Source: Alphaproteobacteria bacterium
GTDB lineage: Bacteria; Pseudomonadota; Alphaproteobacteria; UBA2966; CAIVPW01
Assembly (NCBI GenBank): GCA_016869235.1
Contig: VGER01000005.1
Location: 1 to 64,000 of the forward strand
Reading direction: 5' to 3'
Length of the DNA stretch: 64,000 nucleotides
Positions 54,870 to 64,000 of this stretch are shown here, piece by piece (the first letter of the stretch is position 1; every line of letters starts with the position of its first letter). The translations under genes were made by a program, and so were the position numbers. Below the pieces are notes generated by a model that searched no databases, was not told where the DNA came from, and saw nothing but the letters and a program-made list of their open reading frames with translations.

Positions 54870-55667
54870 CTAGATGCGCCACGCGGAGTACAAAGTCGCG
54901 ATGCCGCCCGCCAGCACGCCCGTGCGCACACGGCCAAGGCCTGTGTCCTCCATTGCCTTCACCACCGCCGCGCGCGGGGGGAAATGACGGATGCTGTCCA
55001 CCAGGTATTGATAGGCATCGCGCCGGCCGCTCACCCATTCGCCCAGGCGCGGCAGCACGGCCCGGGAATAGGTGTCGTAGGCCCTCTCCATACCTGGCAA
55101 CAGCGGCCCCCCGAACTCCAGGGCCACGAAGCGGCCGCCCCAGCGCAGCACCCGGCGCACCTCGGCAAGGGCTGCATCCATGTGCGTGACGTTGCGCAGG
55201 CCGAAGGCATTGGTGCACGCGTCCTGGCTGGCATCCGGCAGGGGCAGCGCCTCGGCGTCGCCGGCGACGAACCGCACGCCGCCGACCGAGCCGCGGTCGA
55301 GGGCGCGATCGCGTCCCACCGCCAGCATCTCGGGCGAGGCGTCGACCACGGTGATGGTGCCGCCCTTTTCGCCGACGCGATCCAACACCCGGAAGGCGAT
55401 GTCGCCGGTGCCACCGGCGATGTCCGCCAAGGCGAGGCCCGGGCGCGGGTTCAGCCAATCCACCATCTCCGCCTTCCATAGGCGGTGGGTGCCCCCGCTC
55501 ATCAGGTCGTTCATGAGGTCGTAGCGGTTGGCGACGCCGGCGAAGACGTCGCGCACCAGCGGTGCCTTTTCGGCCAGGGGCACCAGCCGGTCGCCGAAAA
55601 ACGTCGAGGCCGAGGCCGAGGCCGCGCTGGAGGCGCGCCCCCCGCGCGAAGCGGAACGCCGTGTCAT
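54870..55667 (-). CDS. ubiE: Ubiquinone/menaquinone C-methyltransferase
   Basis: SAM-dependent C-methylase of the quinone ring. The 265 residues include VFAGVANRYDLMNDLMSGGT, LADIAGGTGDIAFRVL (motif I), AFGLRNVTHMDAALAEVRRV and the C-terminal GGIATLYSAWRI, all UbiE-specific. A Ser/Ala-rich N-terminal extension of about 20 residues precedes it. It is divergent from mutM, with 56 bases between starts; no clear promoter was picked out there. Confidence 0.95.
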   Translation of the reverse strand: MTRRSASRGGRASSAASASASTFFGDRLVPLAEKAPLVRDVFAGVANRYDLMNDLMSGGTHRLWKAEMVDWLNPRPGLALADIAGGTGDIAFRVLDRVGEKGGTITVVDASPEMLAVGRDRALDRGSVGGVRFVAGDAEALPLPDASQDACTNAFGLRNVTHMDAALAEVRRVLRWGGRFVALEFGGPLLPGMERAYDTYSRAVLPRLGEWVSGRRDAYQYLVDSIRHFPPRAAVVKAMEDTGLGRVRTGVLAGGIATLYSAWRI

Positions 55668-55723
55668 GGGCCGGACAATAGCGCCAGCCCTCCAGTCTTG
55701 CTACGAAACGGGCAGAAATCCGC

Positions 55724-56599
55724 ATGCCTGAACTGCCCGAAGTCGAGACGGTCCGCGCCGGCCTGGCTGCCAAGCTCACCGGCGGGCGCCTGGAAACGGT
55801 CGAGCTGCTGCGCAAGGACCTGCGCGTTCCCTTTCCCAAGGACTTCGCCAAGCGCCTCGCCGGCCGCCGGCTCGAGTCGGTGGGCCGGCGCGGCAAGTAC
55901 TTGTTGTGGACCTTCGACGACCGGACGGTGCTGATCGCCCACCTCGGCATGTCGGGCCGCATGGTGCTGCGCCAAGGCGCCCCCGCCAGACCAGCGCGCC
56001 AAAAGCCCACGGCGGCTGCGCCGCCACCGGCCGAGAAGCACGAGCACGTCGTGTTCCACTTCGCCGACGGCACCAGCGTCGCGTTCTCCGACCCGCGCCG
56101 CTTCGGGTTGATGACGCTGACCACCACAGCCGAGGCCGCGACTCACCCCCTGCTGGCCGAGATGGGGCCCGAGCCGCTCGGCCCCTCTTTTACTGGCGAA
56201 TACTTGCGCGCCGCCTTCAAGGGCCGGCGGGCTCCGCTCAAGTCTGTGCTCATTGATCAGCGCTTGGTTGCCGGGTTGGGAAACATCTACGTGTGCGAAG
56301 CGCTGTTCCACGCCAGGCTCTCGCCGTGGCGCGAGGCGGGCAGCCTGCGCGGCAAGCAGGCGCAGGCGCTCGCGGGCGCGGTCAAAGAAGTCCTCGCCGC
56401 GGCGATCGCCGCCGGCGGCTCGTCGCTGCGCGATTACGTCCAGGCTTCGGGCGAGCTTGGCTACTTCCAGGACAACTGGTCGGTATATGGCCGCGAGGGA
56501 AAACCTTGCCCCGCCTGCAAGCTTACTGCGCGCTGCAGGATCGCTCGCGTCACCCAGGGCGGCCGGTCCACGTTCTATTGCGAACGGCAGCAGCGCTAG
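55724..56599 (+). CDS. mutM: Formamidopyrimidine-DNA glycosylase
   Basis: Removes 8-oxoguanine and FaPy lesions. The 291-residue protein starts with PELPEVETV, giving the catalytic Pro2 and Glu3; Lys in VGRRGKYLLW, DPRRFGLM and GLGNIYVCEALFHARL follow. The C-terminal zinc finger is unusual: CPACKLTARC, then GGRSTFYCERQQR. The second CxxC of the standard CxxC...CxxC is reduced to one Cys, while an extra Cys appears after the first pair. An Ala/Pro-rich insertion lies at about residues 86-105. Confidence 0.94.
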   Translation: MPELPEVETVRAGLAAKLTGGRLETVELLRKDLRVPFPKDFAKRLAGRRLESVGRRGKYLLWTFDDRTVLIAHLGMSGRMVLRQGAPARPARQKPTAAAPPPAEKHEHVVFHFADGTSVAFSDPRRFGLMTLTTTAEAATHPLLAEMGPEPLGPSFTGEYLRAAFKGRRAPLKSVLIDQRLVAGLGNIYVCEALFHARLSPWREAGSLRGKQAQALAGAVKEVLAAAIAAGGSSLRDYVQASGELGYFQDNWSVYGREGKPCPACKLTARCRIARVTQGGRSTFYCERQQR

Positions 56600-56627
56600 C
56601 GGCGCCTTGACCCTGCCGCCGGGCGGC

Positions 56628-56657
56628 TTGACGTATCCACAGGCGGTTCGATATACA
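56628..56657 (+). promoter_or_regulatory. Promoter of rpsT
   Basis: TTGACG (56628-56633), 18-base spacer, TATACA (56652-56657), 73 bases upstream of the rpsT start. The spacer contains GTATCCACA (56633-56641), one mismatch from the DnaA box, so DnaA could repress it. Confidence 0.65.
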
Positions 56658-56730
56658 CCCGCCCTCGGCCCGCGCGGCGTACCTCCTCGTTTGGACGCCC
56701 CCAGGTACCGGCCGGTAAGCAAAGGAACCG

Positions 56731-57003
56731 ATGGCTCACCACAAGTCCGCGATCGTTCGCATTCGCCGCAACGCACGCCGCGCCACCATCAACCAGGCGC
56801 GGGTGAGCCGCCTCCGCACTTACGTTCGCAAGGTCGAGGAAGTCATCGCCGGGGGCGACAAGGCCGCTGCCATGGCCGCCCTCAAGGAAGCCCAGCCCCA
56901 GCTGCAGCGCAGCGCCGGCCGCAACCTCATCTCTGCCAACGCAGCTTCGCGCAAGATCTCGCGCCTGTCCGCCCGCATCAAGGCGATGGGCCAGAAGGCC
57001 TAG
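56731..57003 (+). CDS. rpsT: 30S ribosomal protein S20
   Basis: A 90-residue helical 16S rRNA-binding protein: MAHHKSAIVRIRRNARRATI, followed by NQARVSRLRTYVRK and a C-terminal NAASRKISRLSARIKAMGQK. AGCAAAGGAACC precedes the ATG. Adjacent to dnaA as in many alphaproteobacteria. Confidence 0.97.
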   Translation: MAHHKSAIVRIRRNARRATINQARVSRLRTYVRKVEEVIAGGDKAAAMAALKEAQPQLQRSAGRNLISANAASRKISRLSARIKAMGQKA

Positions 57004-57733
57004 GCCTGATCGCCTCGCCGCGCGCCTAGGCGCGCACCCTGCACGCCGCCGCAGGCTCCGGCCCGCGGTCCTGAAACTTCTCGCCGGATCTGGCCGTTCG
57101 ATTGCGCGTGCGCGACGCGCACGCATCCGTCGCGTCATGTCGCGCCGCCGCGCGACACGCGTGCATAGGCACGCATCGAAATATGTGTGCGTTCATCGAA
57201 GCGATTTGTGTATGTTGTCACACCCCGATCTGTGCGCGCGTGCGGATTCGTGCCGTTCGTCCGCGACGCATCTGCCGAGTGCCGCAGCAATCGTGCGCAT
57301 CCGTCACACGGAACGTGCGCAAGGCGCGCGGTGCGCGACTCCACGCACGAGTGTTCGCACTGCGCAATGGAATTGCCGTGTCGACGCGCAGCGCACGCAA
57401 AAGCGCAGAACGTCGCGCTTTCTGCTGCGCGCGATGCGTGCGTGCAACGCGTCACTCACAAATTGCGAGTTCGCACTTCGGACATGTTGCAAGCGCGTTG
57501 CTGCTCCACTACGCTTCGATTCTCCCAGGCGGGAGTTCACAGAAATTGGGCAAGTAATTCCGGCCACCGGCGGTACCGCGTTACGGTCGTCGAGAAGAAG
57601 AAGGTGGTCGGCGTTGGTTGCGTGGAAGTTCGACGGGGGCAACAACTTCAGTGAGTACTGCGGCACGATCGGAGTGTGACCGCAGCATCTCTGGTGACGC
57701 TCGGCGGCGCGGTGGGCCGCGGCGGGGGGCGAT
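57004..57733. other. Gene-free region between rpsT and dnaA-side genes; candidate chromosomal origin
   Basis: A 730-base stretch with no credible gene; several open frames exist but have cysteine- and arginine-rich nonsense translations. It is packed with TGCG/CGCA tetramers (11 in 57301-57420 by hand count) and contains three GANTC sites (57244, 57338 and 57518 regions), the CcrM methylation target. Parts (57175-57215, 57460-57560) are less GC-rich. I found no perfect TTATCCACA box. Synteny (rpsT next to dnaA) is the main argument for an origin here. Confidence 0.4.
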
Positions 57734-58213
57734 GTGATCACGGGTCGCATGCGCATGGCCGAGGGGAAACCCGATCCGCTGCATGTGCGTCCCGCACCAG
57801 GGTACGCAGGAGACGTCACGCCGTCGGAAGCGTGGCGTCTGCTCACTGAGGATCCGAAGGCTGTGCTCGTCGACGTGCGGACGATGGCGGAGTGGACGTA
57901 CGTGGGCACCCCTGACCTCTCCCCTCTCGGCAAGCGGCCGCTCCTCATCGAGTGGCAGACATTCCCCGAGCGCTCCCTGAATCCGGGCTTCGTCGCCGAC
58001 GTAGCCCGCGCCGTGCCCGACAAGGATGTGCCTATTTTGTTCCTATGCCGCTCGGGCGCCCGCTCGGCTGCCGCGGCGGCCATGGCGACGGCGCGCGGCT
58101 ATACCCGCTGTTACAACGTAGCCGAGGGCTTCGAGGGCGACCCCGATGAGGACCGCCACCGCGGCGCCAGCAACGGCTGGAAGGCCGCCGGCCTTCCCTG
58201 GGTGCAGACGTGA
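57734..58213 (+). CDS. Rhodanese-domain protein
   Basis: A 159-residue single-domain rhodanese-like protein. The domain opens with VTPSEAWRLLTEDPKAVLVD, the catalytic loop is FLCRSGARSAAAA with the active cysteine, and NVAEGFEGDPDEDRHRG closes it. It may transfer sulfane sulfur. The starts GTG 57734, ATG 57749 and ATG 57755 are all possible; GGGGGGC just precedes the first. The stop overlaps the dnaA start (GTGA), an intimate coupling with replication initiation. Confidence 0.88.
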   Translation: MITGRMRMAEGKPDPLHVRPAPGYAGDVTPSEAWRLLTEDPKAVLVDVRTMAEWTYVGTPDLSPLGKRPLLIEWQTFPERSLNPGFVADVARAVPDKDVPILFLCRSGARSAAAAAMATARGYTRCYNVAEGFEGDPDEDRHRGASNGWKAAGLPWVQT

Positions 58214-59649
58214 CGCCGCGCCGCCCCGATCCCCGTCCCGACACCTCTCGTGGTGAAACGGAAGGCGAGGGCGTCGTGCCGGCTCCCGTGGCGCCGCCGA
58301 CGCCGGAGCAGTGCGGCTGCTGGGAGCGCGTGCGCTCGCGCCTGCGCGGCGAGGTCGGCGAGGCCGCCTTCAACAGCTGGCTGCGCCCGCTCGATCTGCT
58401 CGACGCCGCCGGCCGGGCCGTGCGTCTCACGGTGCCCACGCGCTTCATGCGCGACTGGGTGGTGAAGCACTACGCCGATCGCATTCGCACGCTGTGGCAG
58501 AGCGAGGACTCGGCCTGCGACTCCGTCGAGATTCTCGTCTCCTCGGCCCAGCCTGCCGCGGTGCGCCGGCCGGCGCGCGAGGCGGGCAGGGGAGACGGCG
58601 CCGAGGCCGAGGCGCGCTTCGCGCTGCCCGCTGCCGAAGCGGCGAGCAAGCTCACCTTCGAGCATTTCATCGTCGGCAAGCCGAACGAGCTCGCCTACGC
58701 CGCGGCGCTGCGCGTCGCCGAGGCCGAAACGGTGCCGTTCAATCCGTTGTATCTGGCGGGCGGCGCGGGGTTGGGCAAGACCCACCTCATGCACGCCATC
58801 GCCCACCACATGCACCAGAAGTTTCCCGAGCGGCGCATCGCCTACCTCTCGGCGGAGCGATTCATGTATGAGTTCGTGCGCGCCCTGCGCGACAAGAACG
58901 TCATGCCGTTCAAGGAGCAGTTGCGCTCGGTCGACGTGCTGATGATCGACGACGTGCAGTTCATCGCCGGCAAGGAGAGCACGCAGGAGGAGTTCTTCCA
59001 CACCTTCAACGCGCTCATCGACCAGAACCGCCAGATCGTCATCTCCGGCGACCGTTCGCCCAGCGACCTCGACCACATGGAAGAGCGCATGCGCTCGCGC
59101 CTGGGCTGGGGCCTGGTAGCGGACATCCACGCCACCGACTACGAGCTGCGCCTCGGCATCCTGCATTCCAAGGCCGAGCAGCTCGGCGCCAAGGTTCCCC
59201 AGCAGGTGCTGGAGTTCCTCGCCCACCGCATCACGTCCAACGTGCGCGAGCTGGAAGGCGGGCTGAACCGCGTGCTCGCCTACTCGAATCTGGTCGGCCG
59301 CCCCATCACGCTCGAGACGACGCAAGAGGTGCTGAAGGACCTGCTGCGCGCCAACGACCGCCGCGTCTCCATCGAGGACATCCAGAAGCGCGTCGCCGAG
59401 CACTTCAACGTGCGGCTCGGCGACATGCACTCGCCCCGCCGCGCCCGCGCCGTGGCGCGTCCGCGTCAGGTGGCGATGTATCTCTGCAAGCAACTCACCA
59501 CCCGCTCCCTGCCTGAGATCGGCCGCAAGTTCGGCGGCCGCGACCACACCACGGTCATGCACGCGGTGCGCAAGATCGACGAATTGCGCCGCGAGGACCC
59601 GGGCCTCTCCGAGGACATCGAGCTTCTCAAGCGCTCGCTCGAAAGCTAG
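58210..59649 (+). CDS. dnaA: Chromosomal replication initiator protein DnaA
   Basis: AAA+ initiator that unwinds oriC. The 479 residues have domain I ([20 protein letters not shown]), a short linker, domain III with Walker [15 protein letters not shown] (about residues 183-196), Walker B LMIDDVQF and the AAA+ sensor region, and the domain IV DNA-binding signature [18 protein letters not shown]. The start is GTG at 58210 within a GTGA overlap with the rhodanese gene; the first about 30 residues are Pro/Thr-rich. Confidence 0.97.
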   Translation: MTPRRPDPRPDTSRGETEGEGVVPAPVAPPTPEQCGCWERVRSRLRGEVGEAAFNSWLRPLDLLDAAGRAVRLTVPTRFMRDWVVKHYADRIRTLWQSEDSACDSVEILVSSAQPAAVRRPAREAGRGDGAEAEARFALPAAEAASKLTFEHFIVGKPNELAYAAALRVAEAETVPFNPLYLAGGAGLGKTHLMHAIAHHMHQKFPERRIAYLSAERFMYEFVRALRDKNVMPFKEQLRSVDVLMIDDVQFIAGKESTQEEFFHTFNALIDQNRQIVISGDRSPSDLDHMEERMRSRLGWGLVADIHATDYELRLGILHSKAEQLGAKVPQQVLEFLAHRITSNVRELEGGLNRVLAYSNLVGRPITLETTQEVLKDLLRANDRRVSIEDIQKRVAEHFNVRLGDMHSPRRARAVARPRQVAMYLCKQLTTRSLPEIGRKFGGRDHTTVMHAVRKIDELRREDPGLSEDIELLKRSLES

Positions 59650-59866
59650 GCCTTGCCGGGGCTCGTTGTAGGGCTCTAAGTTGTTGATCTGCCTCGCAAA
59701 TCCGGCCCTGAAAAGGCATGCGGCAGGCGGCCCCGTGTGCTAGATTTCCGGCCCGGTTGCCGCCTGTGTCCCGACCCTCTTTCGCCACCGCCCACCCCCT
59801 TCGCGTGGGCTCCGGACGCGGGCCCTCGCCGGGCGCTTTCCTACCCGTGCTCGCACTCAGGAATCC
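59650..59866. other. dnaA-dnaN intergenic region
   Basis: 217 bases without a gene or DnaA box that I can see. A TAGATT at about 59742 might be a -10 hexamer, but no -35 is convincing. Confidence 0.4.
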
Positions 59867-60982
59867 ATGAAGCTTCGCATCGAACGGGCAGCTTTGCTCA
59901 AGTCGCTCCAGCACATGCAAAGTGTTGTCGAGCGCCGCAACACCATCCCGATCCTGTCCAACGTCTTGTTGGATGCGCAGGCGGGCAAGCTGTCGCTCAC
60001 CGCCACCGACCTCGACCTGTGGATGGTCGAGCACGTCGAGGCGACGGTGGAGCAGCCGGGCGGCACCACCGTGCCGGCGCAGACGCTCTACGACATCGTG
60101 CGCAAGCTGCCCGACGGCGCCGACGTCGAGCTGGTCACCGAGACCGACGGGCGCTTGCTGGTGCGCGCCGGCCGCTCGCGCTTCCATCTGCCCAGCCTCG
60201 ACCGCGAGGACTTCCCGCTCATGCCGGAAGGCGACCTGCCGCATCGCTTCTCGCTCGCCGCCGCCGACCTGCGCCGCCTCATCGAGAAGACGCGCTTCGC
60301 CATCTCCACCGAGGAGACCCGCTACTACCTCACCGGCGTCTACTTCCACGCCGCCAAGACCGATGGCACCTCGGCCCTGCGCGCCGTCGCCACCGACGGC
60401 CACCGCTTGGCGCGCATCGAGACCGCCCTGCCCAAGGGCGCCGCGCAGATCCCCGGCGTCATCGTGCCGCGCAAGGTGGTCACCGAGATTTACCGCCTCA
60501 TCGAGGGCCCCGACGACGACGTGTCGCTGTCCTTGTCCGACTCCAAGATTCGCGCCGAGTTCAACGGCGCCGTGCTCACCTCCAAGCTGATCGACGGCAC
60601 CTTCCCCGACTACCAGCGGGTGATCCCGAGCGGCAACGACAAGATGCTCGAGGTCGACGCCAAGGCGTTCGCCGCCGCCATCGACCGCGTCTCCACCGTC
60701 TCGACCGAGAAGGCGCGCGCGGTGAAGATCGCCCTCGACAAGGGCAAGGCGACCCTGTCGGCAAGCTCGGCCGAGAACGCCTCGGCCACCGAAGAGCTCG
60801 CCGTCAGCTACGAGGCGGCCGGCATCGAGATCGGCTTCAACGCGCGCTATCTCATCGAGATCCTCGGCGAGATCGACGGCGAGTCGGCCGAGTTCGCCTT
60901 CGCCGACGCCGTGTCGCCCACCATCGTCCGCGACACCCAGGATCAGGGCGCGCTGTACGTCCTGATGCCCATGCGGGTCTGA
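59867..60982 (+). CDS. dnaN: DNA polymerase III beta subunit (sliding clamp)
   Basis: Processivity clamp, 371 residues in three topologically similar domains. Begins MKLRIERAALLKSLQHMQSV with RNTIPILSNVLL, contains TDGHRLARIETALP and GTFPDYQRVIPSG at the domain junctions, and ends YVLMPMRV with the C-terminal hydrophobic cleft. Two bases separate it from the recF start. Confidence 0.97.
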   Translation: MKLRIERAALLKSLQHMQSVVERRNTIPILSNVLLDAQAGKLSLTATDLDLWMVEHVEATVEQPGGTTVPAQTLYDIVRKLPDGADVELVTETDGRLLVRAGRSRFHLPSLDREDFPLMPEGDLPHRFSLAAADLRRLIEKTRFAISTEETRYYLTGVYFHAAKTDGTSALRAVATDGHRLARIETALPKGAAQIPGVIVPRKVVTEIYRLIEGPDDDVSLSLSDSKIRAEFNGAVLTSKLIDGTFPDYQRVIPSGNDKMLEVDAKAFAAAIDRVSTVSTEKARAVKIALDKGKATLSASSAENASATEELAVSYEAAGIEIGFNARYLIEILGEIDGESAEFAFADAVSPTIVRDTQDQGALYVLMPMRV

Positions 60983-60983
60983 T

Positions 60984-62297
60984 TTGCCAAAGCCCCAGTT
61001 GACCTCGGAACCGATCCGCCTCGTTTCATCGCGCGCAACGCATCCGGCCAAGGGAGAAGTCCTTCCGGCGGCGCCCGAGTCGCGCCTGGCGCTGACGCGC
61101 CTGTCGCTCAGCGACTTCCGCAACTACGCCTCCCTGCGCATCGAGGTCGAGCCGGTGCCGGTGGTGCTGGCCGGGCAGAACGGCGCCGGCAAGACCAACC
61201 TGTTGGAGGCCATCTCGCTGCTCGCGCCGGGCCGCGGCCTGCGCCGCGCGCGCCTGTCCGACCTCGTCCGCCGCGACGTCGGCGGATCTTGGGACGGCGC
61301 CGAGGTTCCCGGCCGCGCCTGGGCGGTCGCCGCCCACGTCCGCACCAATCTCGGCGAGACCGAGGTCGGCACCGGGTTGGTGCCGGGGAACGCCGCCACC
61401 GAATCCGAGGACGACGACGACGCGACCACGCCCCAAGGCGCCGCGCCCGAGCGCCGGGTGGTGCGTGTGGACGGCCGCACCAAGGGTCCCGCCGCGCTCG
61501 CCGGAGTCCTTTCCGTGCGCTGGCTGACGCCCGCCATGGATCGCCTGTTCGTCGAGGGCGGCGGCGCCCGCCGCCGCTTCCTCGATCACCTCGCCACCGG
61601 CCTCGATGCCGGCCACGCCCCGCGCGTGAACGCCTACGAGCGCGCCCTGCGCGAGCGCGCGCGCCTGTTGCGCGACGGCATCGCGCGTTCTGCGCGCGCA
61701 GATGGAGAAGGCGCCGATCGCCACTGGCTCGCCGCCCTCGAAGGCACCCTGGCCGAGCTCGGCGTCGCCATCGCCGCCGCGCGGCGGGAATACGCCAGCC
61801 GCCTTGCCGCCGAAATCGCCGCCGAAGGCGTGACGCCGCTGCGTCTCGCCGTGTCGGGCAGCGTCGAGGAGTCGCTCGCCGCCAATCCCGCCCTCGCCGC
61901 CGAGGCGCAGTTCCGCGATGCCCTCGCCGCGTCGTGCGAGCAGGACGCCATCACCGGCGGCGCCGCCGTCGGCCCGCATCGCAGCGACCTCGCCGTCTGG
62001 CATGCCTCGGGTCTGCCGGCGGCGCAGTGCTCGACCGGGGAGCAGAAGGCGCTCCTGCTCGCCATCGTGCGCGCCGACGTGCGTTTGTTGGCCGCTGCCC
62101 AAGGACGCCCGCCAATACTTCTGCTCGACGAGGTCGCCGCCCATCTCGACGAGGGCCGCCGCCGCGAGCTGTTCGAGGCGGCGATCGGCTGCGGCGCCCA
62201 GGTGTGGGCGACCGGCACCGACCGCTCGCTGTTCCGCGCCCTCGAAGGCCGCGCCCAGTTCTTTGCCGCCGCCGGCGGCGTCCTCTCTCTCGCGTAA
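60984..62297 (+). CDS. recF: DNA replication and repair protein RecF
   Basis: SMC-like ATPase that loads RecA at gaps. The 437-residue protein has Walker A GQNGAGKTNLLEAI (about residues 66-79), the signature QCSTGEQKALLLAIVRAD and Walker B PILLLDEVAAHLDEGRR. It is longer than E. coli RecF (357) because of an N-terminal extension of about 35 residues and an acidic insertion ESEDDDDATTPQ at about residues 141-152. The start is TTG at 60984, right after the dnaN stop; a start further in is possible. Confidence 0.94.
   Translation: MPKPQLTSEPIRLVSSRATHPAKGEVLPAAPESRLALTRLSLSDFRNYASLRIEVEPVPVVLAGQNGAGKTNLLEAISLLAPGRGLRRARLSDLVRRDVGGSWDGAEVPGRAWAVAAHVRTNLGETEVGTGLVPGNAATESEDDDDATTPQGAAPERRVVRVDGRTKGPAALAGVLSVRWLTPAMDRLFVEGGGARRRFLDHLATGLDAGHAPRVNAYERALRERARLLRDGIARSARADGEGADRHWLAALEGTLAELGVAIAAARREYASRLAAEIAAEGVTPLRLAVSGSVEESLAANPALAAEAQFRDALAASCEQDAITGGAAVGPHRSDLAVWHASGLPAAQCSTGEQKALLLAIVRADVRLLAAAQGRPPILLLDEVAAHLDEGRRRELFEAAIGCGAQVWATGTDRSLFRALEGRAQFFAAAGGVLSLA

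Positions 62298-64000
<1,703 letters not shown>

Noticed and set aside
57102-57679. Overlapping open frames in the rpsT-dnaA gap
   Set aside because: All six frames give Cys/Arg/Ser-rich sequence without domains or ribosome binding sites; treated as noncoding.

Overview
The window is a GC-rich chromosomal stretch from an alphaproteobacterium, most likely of the Hyphomicrobiales (Rhizobiales) type. The evidence is the presence of an Irr-type Fur protein with iron-control-element (ICE) boxes, a MucR/Ros regulator, a Fur/Mur protein without structural cysteines, the gene orders mutS-glnD-murJ-trpS, fur-plsC-miaB-phoH-ybeY-corC-lnt-xre-metK-trmB and rimP-nusA-ylxR-infB-rbfA-truB-rpsO-pnp, and a replication-origin-type block mutM-rpsT-dnaA-dnaN-recF-gyrB. 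Almost everything is ordinary chromosomal housekeeping. I see no prophage, CRISPR array, rRNA or tRNA, and only one insertion-sequence remnant, cut by the left edge.

Layout. 1-155: tail of an IS3-family element. 0.4-5.3 kb: two tandem periplasmic HtrA-like proteases, two methyltransferases (one frameshifted), a Nudix hydrolase and a macro-domain protein. 5.3-13.8 kb: mutS, glnD, murJ, trpS. 13.8-17.8 kb: a GNAT acetyltransferase, a decayed AsmA-like gene, a Bax-like glucosaminidase and a polysaccharide deacetylase. 17.9-28.3 kb: tsaB, mucR, fur and the long co-oriented run to metK, rich in four-base start/stop overlaps. 28.3-38.8 kb: trmB and the transcription/translation operon ending in pnp. 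39-40.8 kb: a nitronate-monooxygenase-like enzyme and a small ABM-fold protein. 40.8-44.7 kb: a WYL regulator with a clear palindromic operator, then irr and an ICE-preceded operon of rubrerythrin, a GlpC/HdrD-like Fe-S protein and a DUF3501 protein. 44.8-49 kb: accessory genes, two of them broken. 49-55.7 kb, minus strand: moeB/thiF-like, cysK, Rrf2 regulator, dut, coaBC, ubiB, ubiE. 55.7-64 kb: mutM, rpsT, a 730-base gene-free region that is the best origin candidate, then rhodanese, dnaA, dnaN, recF and gyrB (cut by the right edge).

How the genes work together. The window holds much of the core information machinery (initiation of replication, mismatch and oxidative-damage repair, transcription elongation, ribosome maturation, RNA decay) plus nitrogen sensing (GlnD), envelope assembly (MurJ, Lnt, PlsC), SAM and ubiquinone synthesis, and CoA synthesis. 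The regulated, less-known part is the iron/oxidative block at 41.6-44.7 kb, where Irr appears to control itself and the rubrerythrin-Fe-S-DUF3501 operon.

Four genes carry frameshifts or an internal loss, and several of the breaks lie in CG-dinucleotide runs. These may be real decay or assembly errors. Two genes (trmB and the ylxR-L7Ae gene) appear to begin with CTG.
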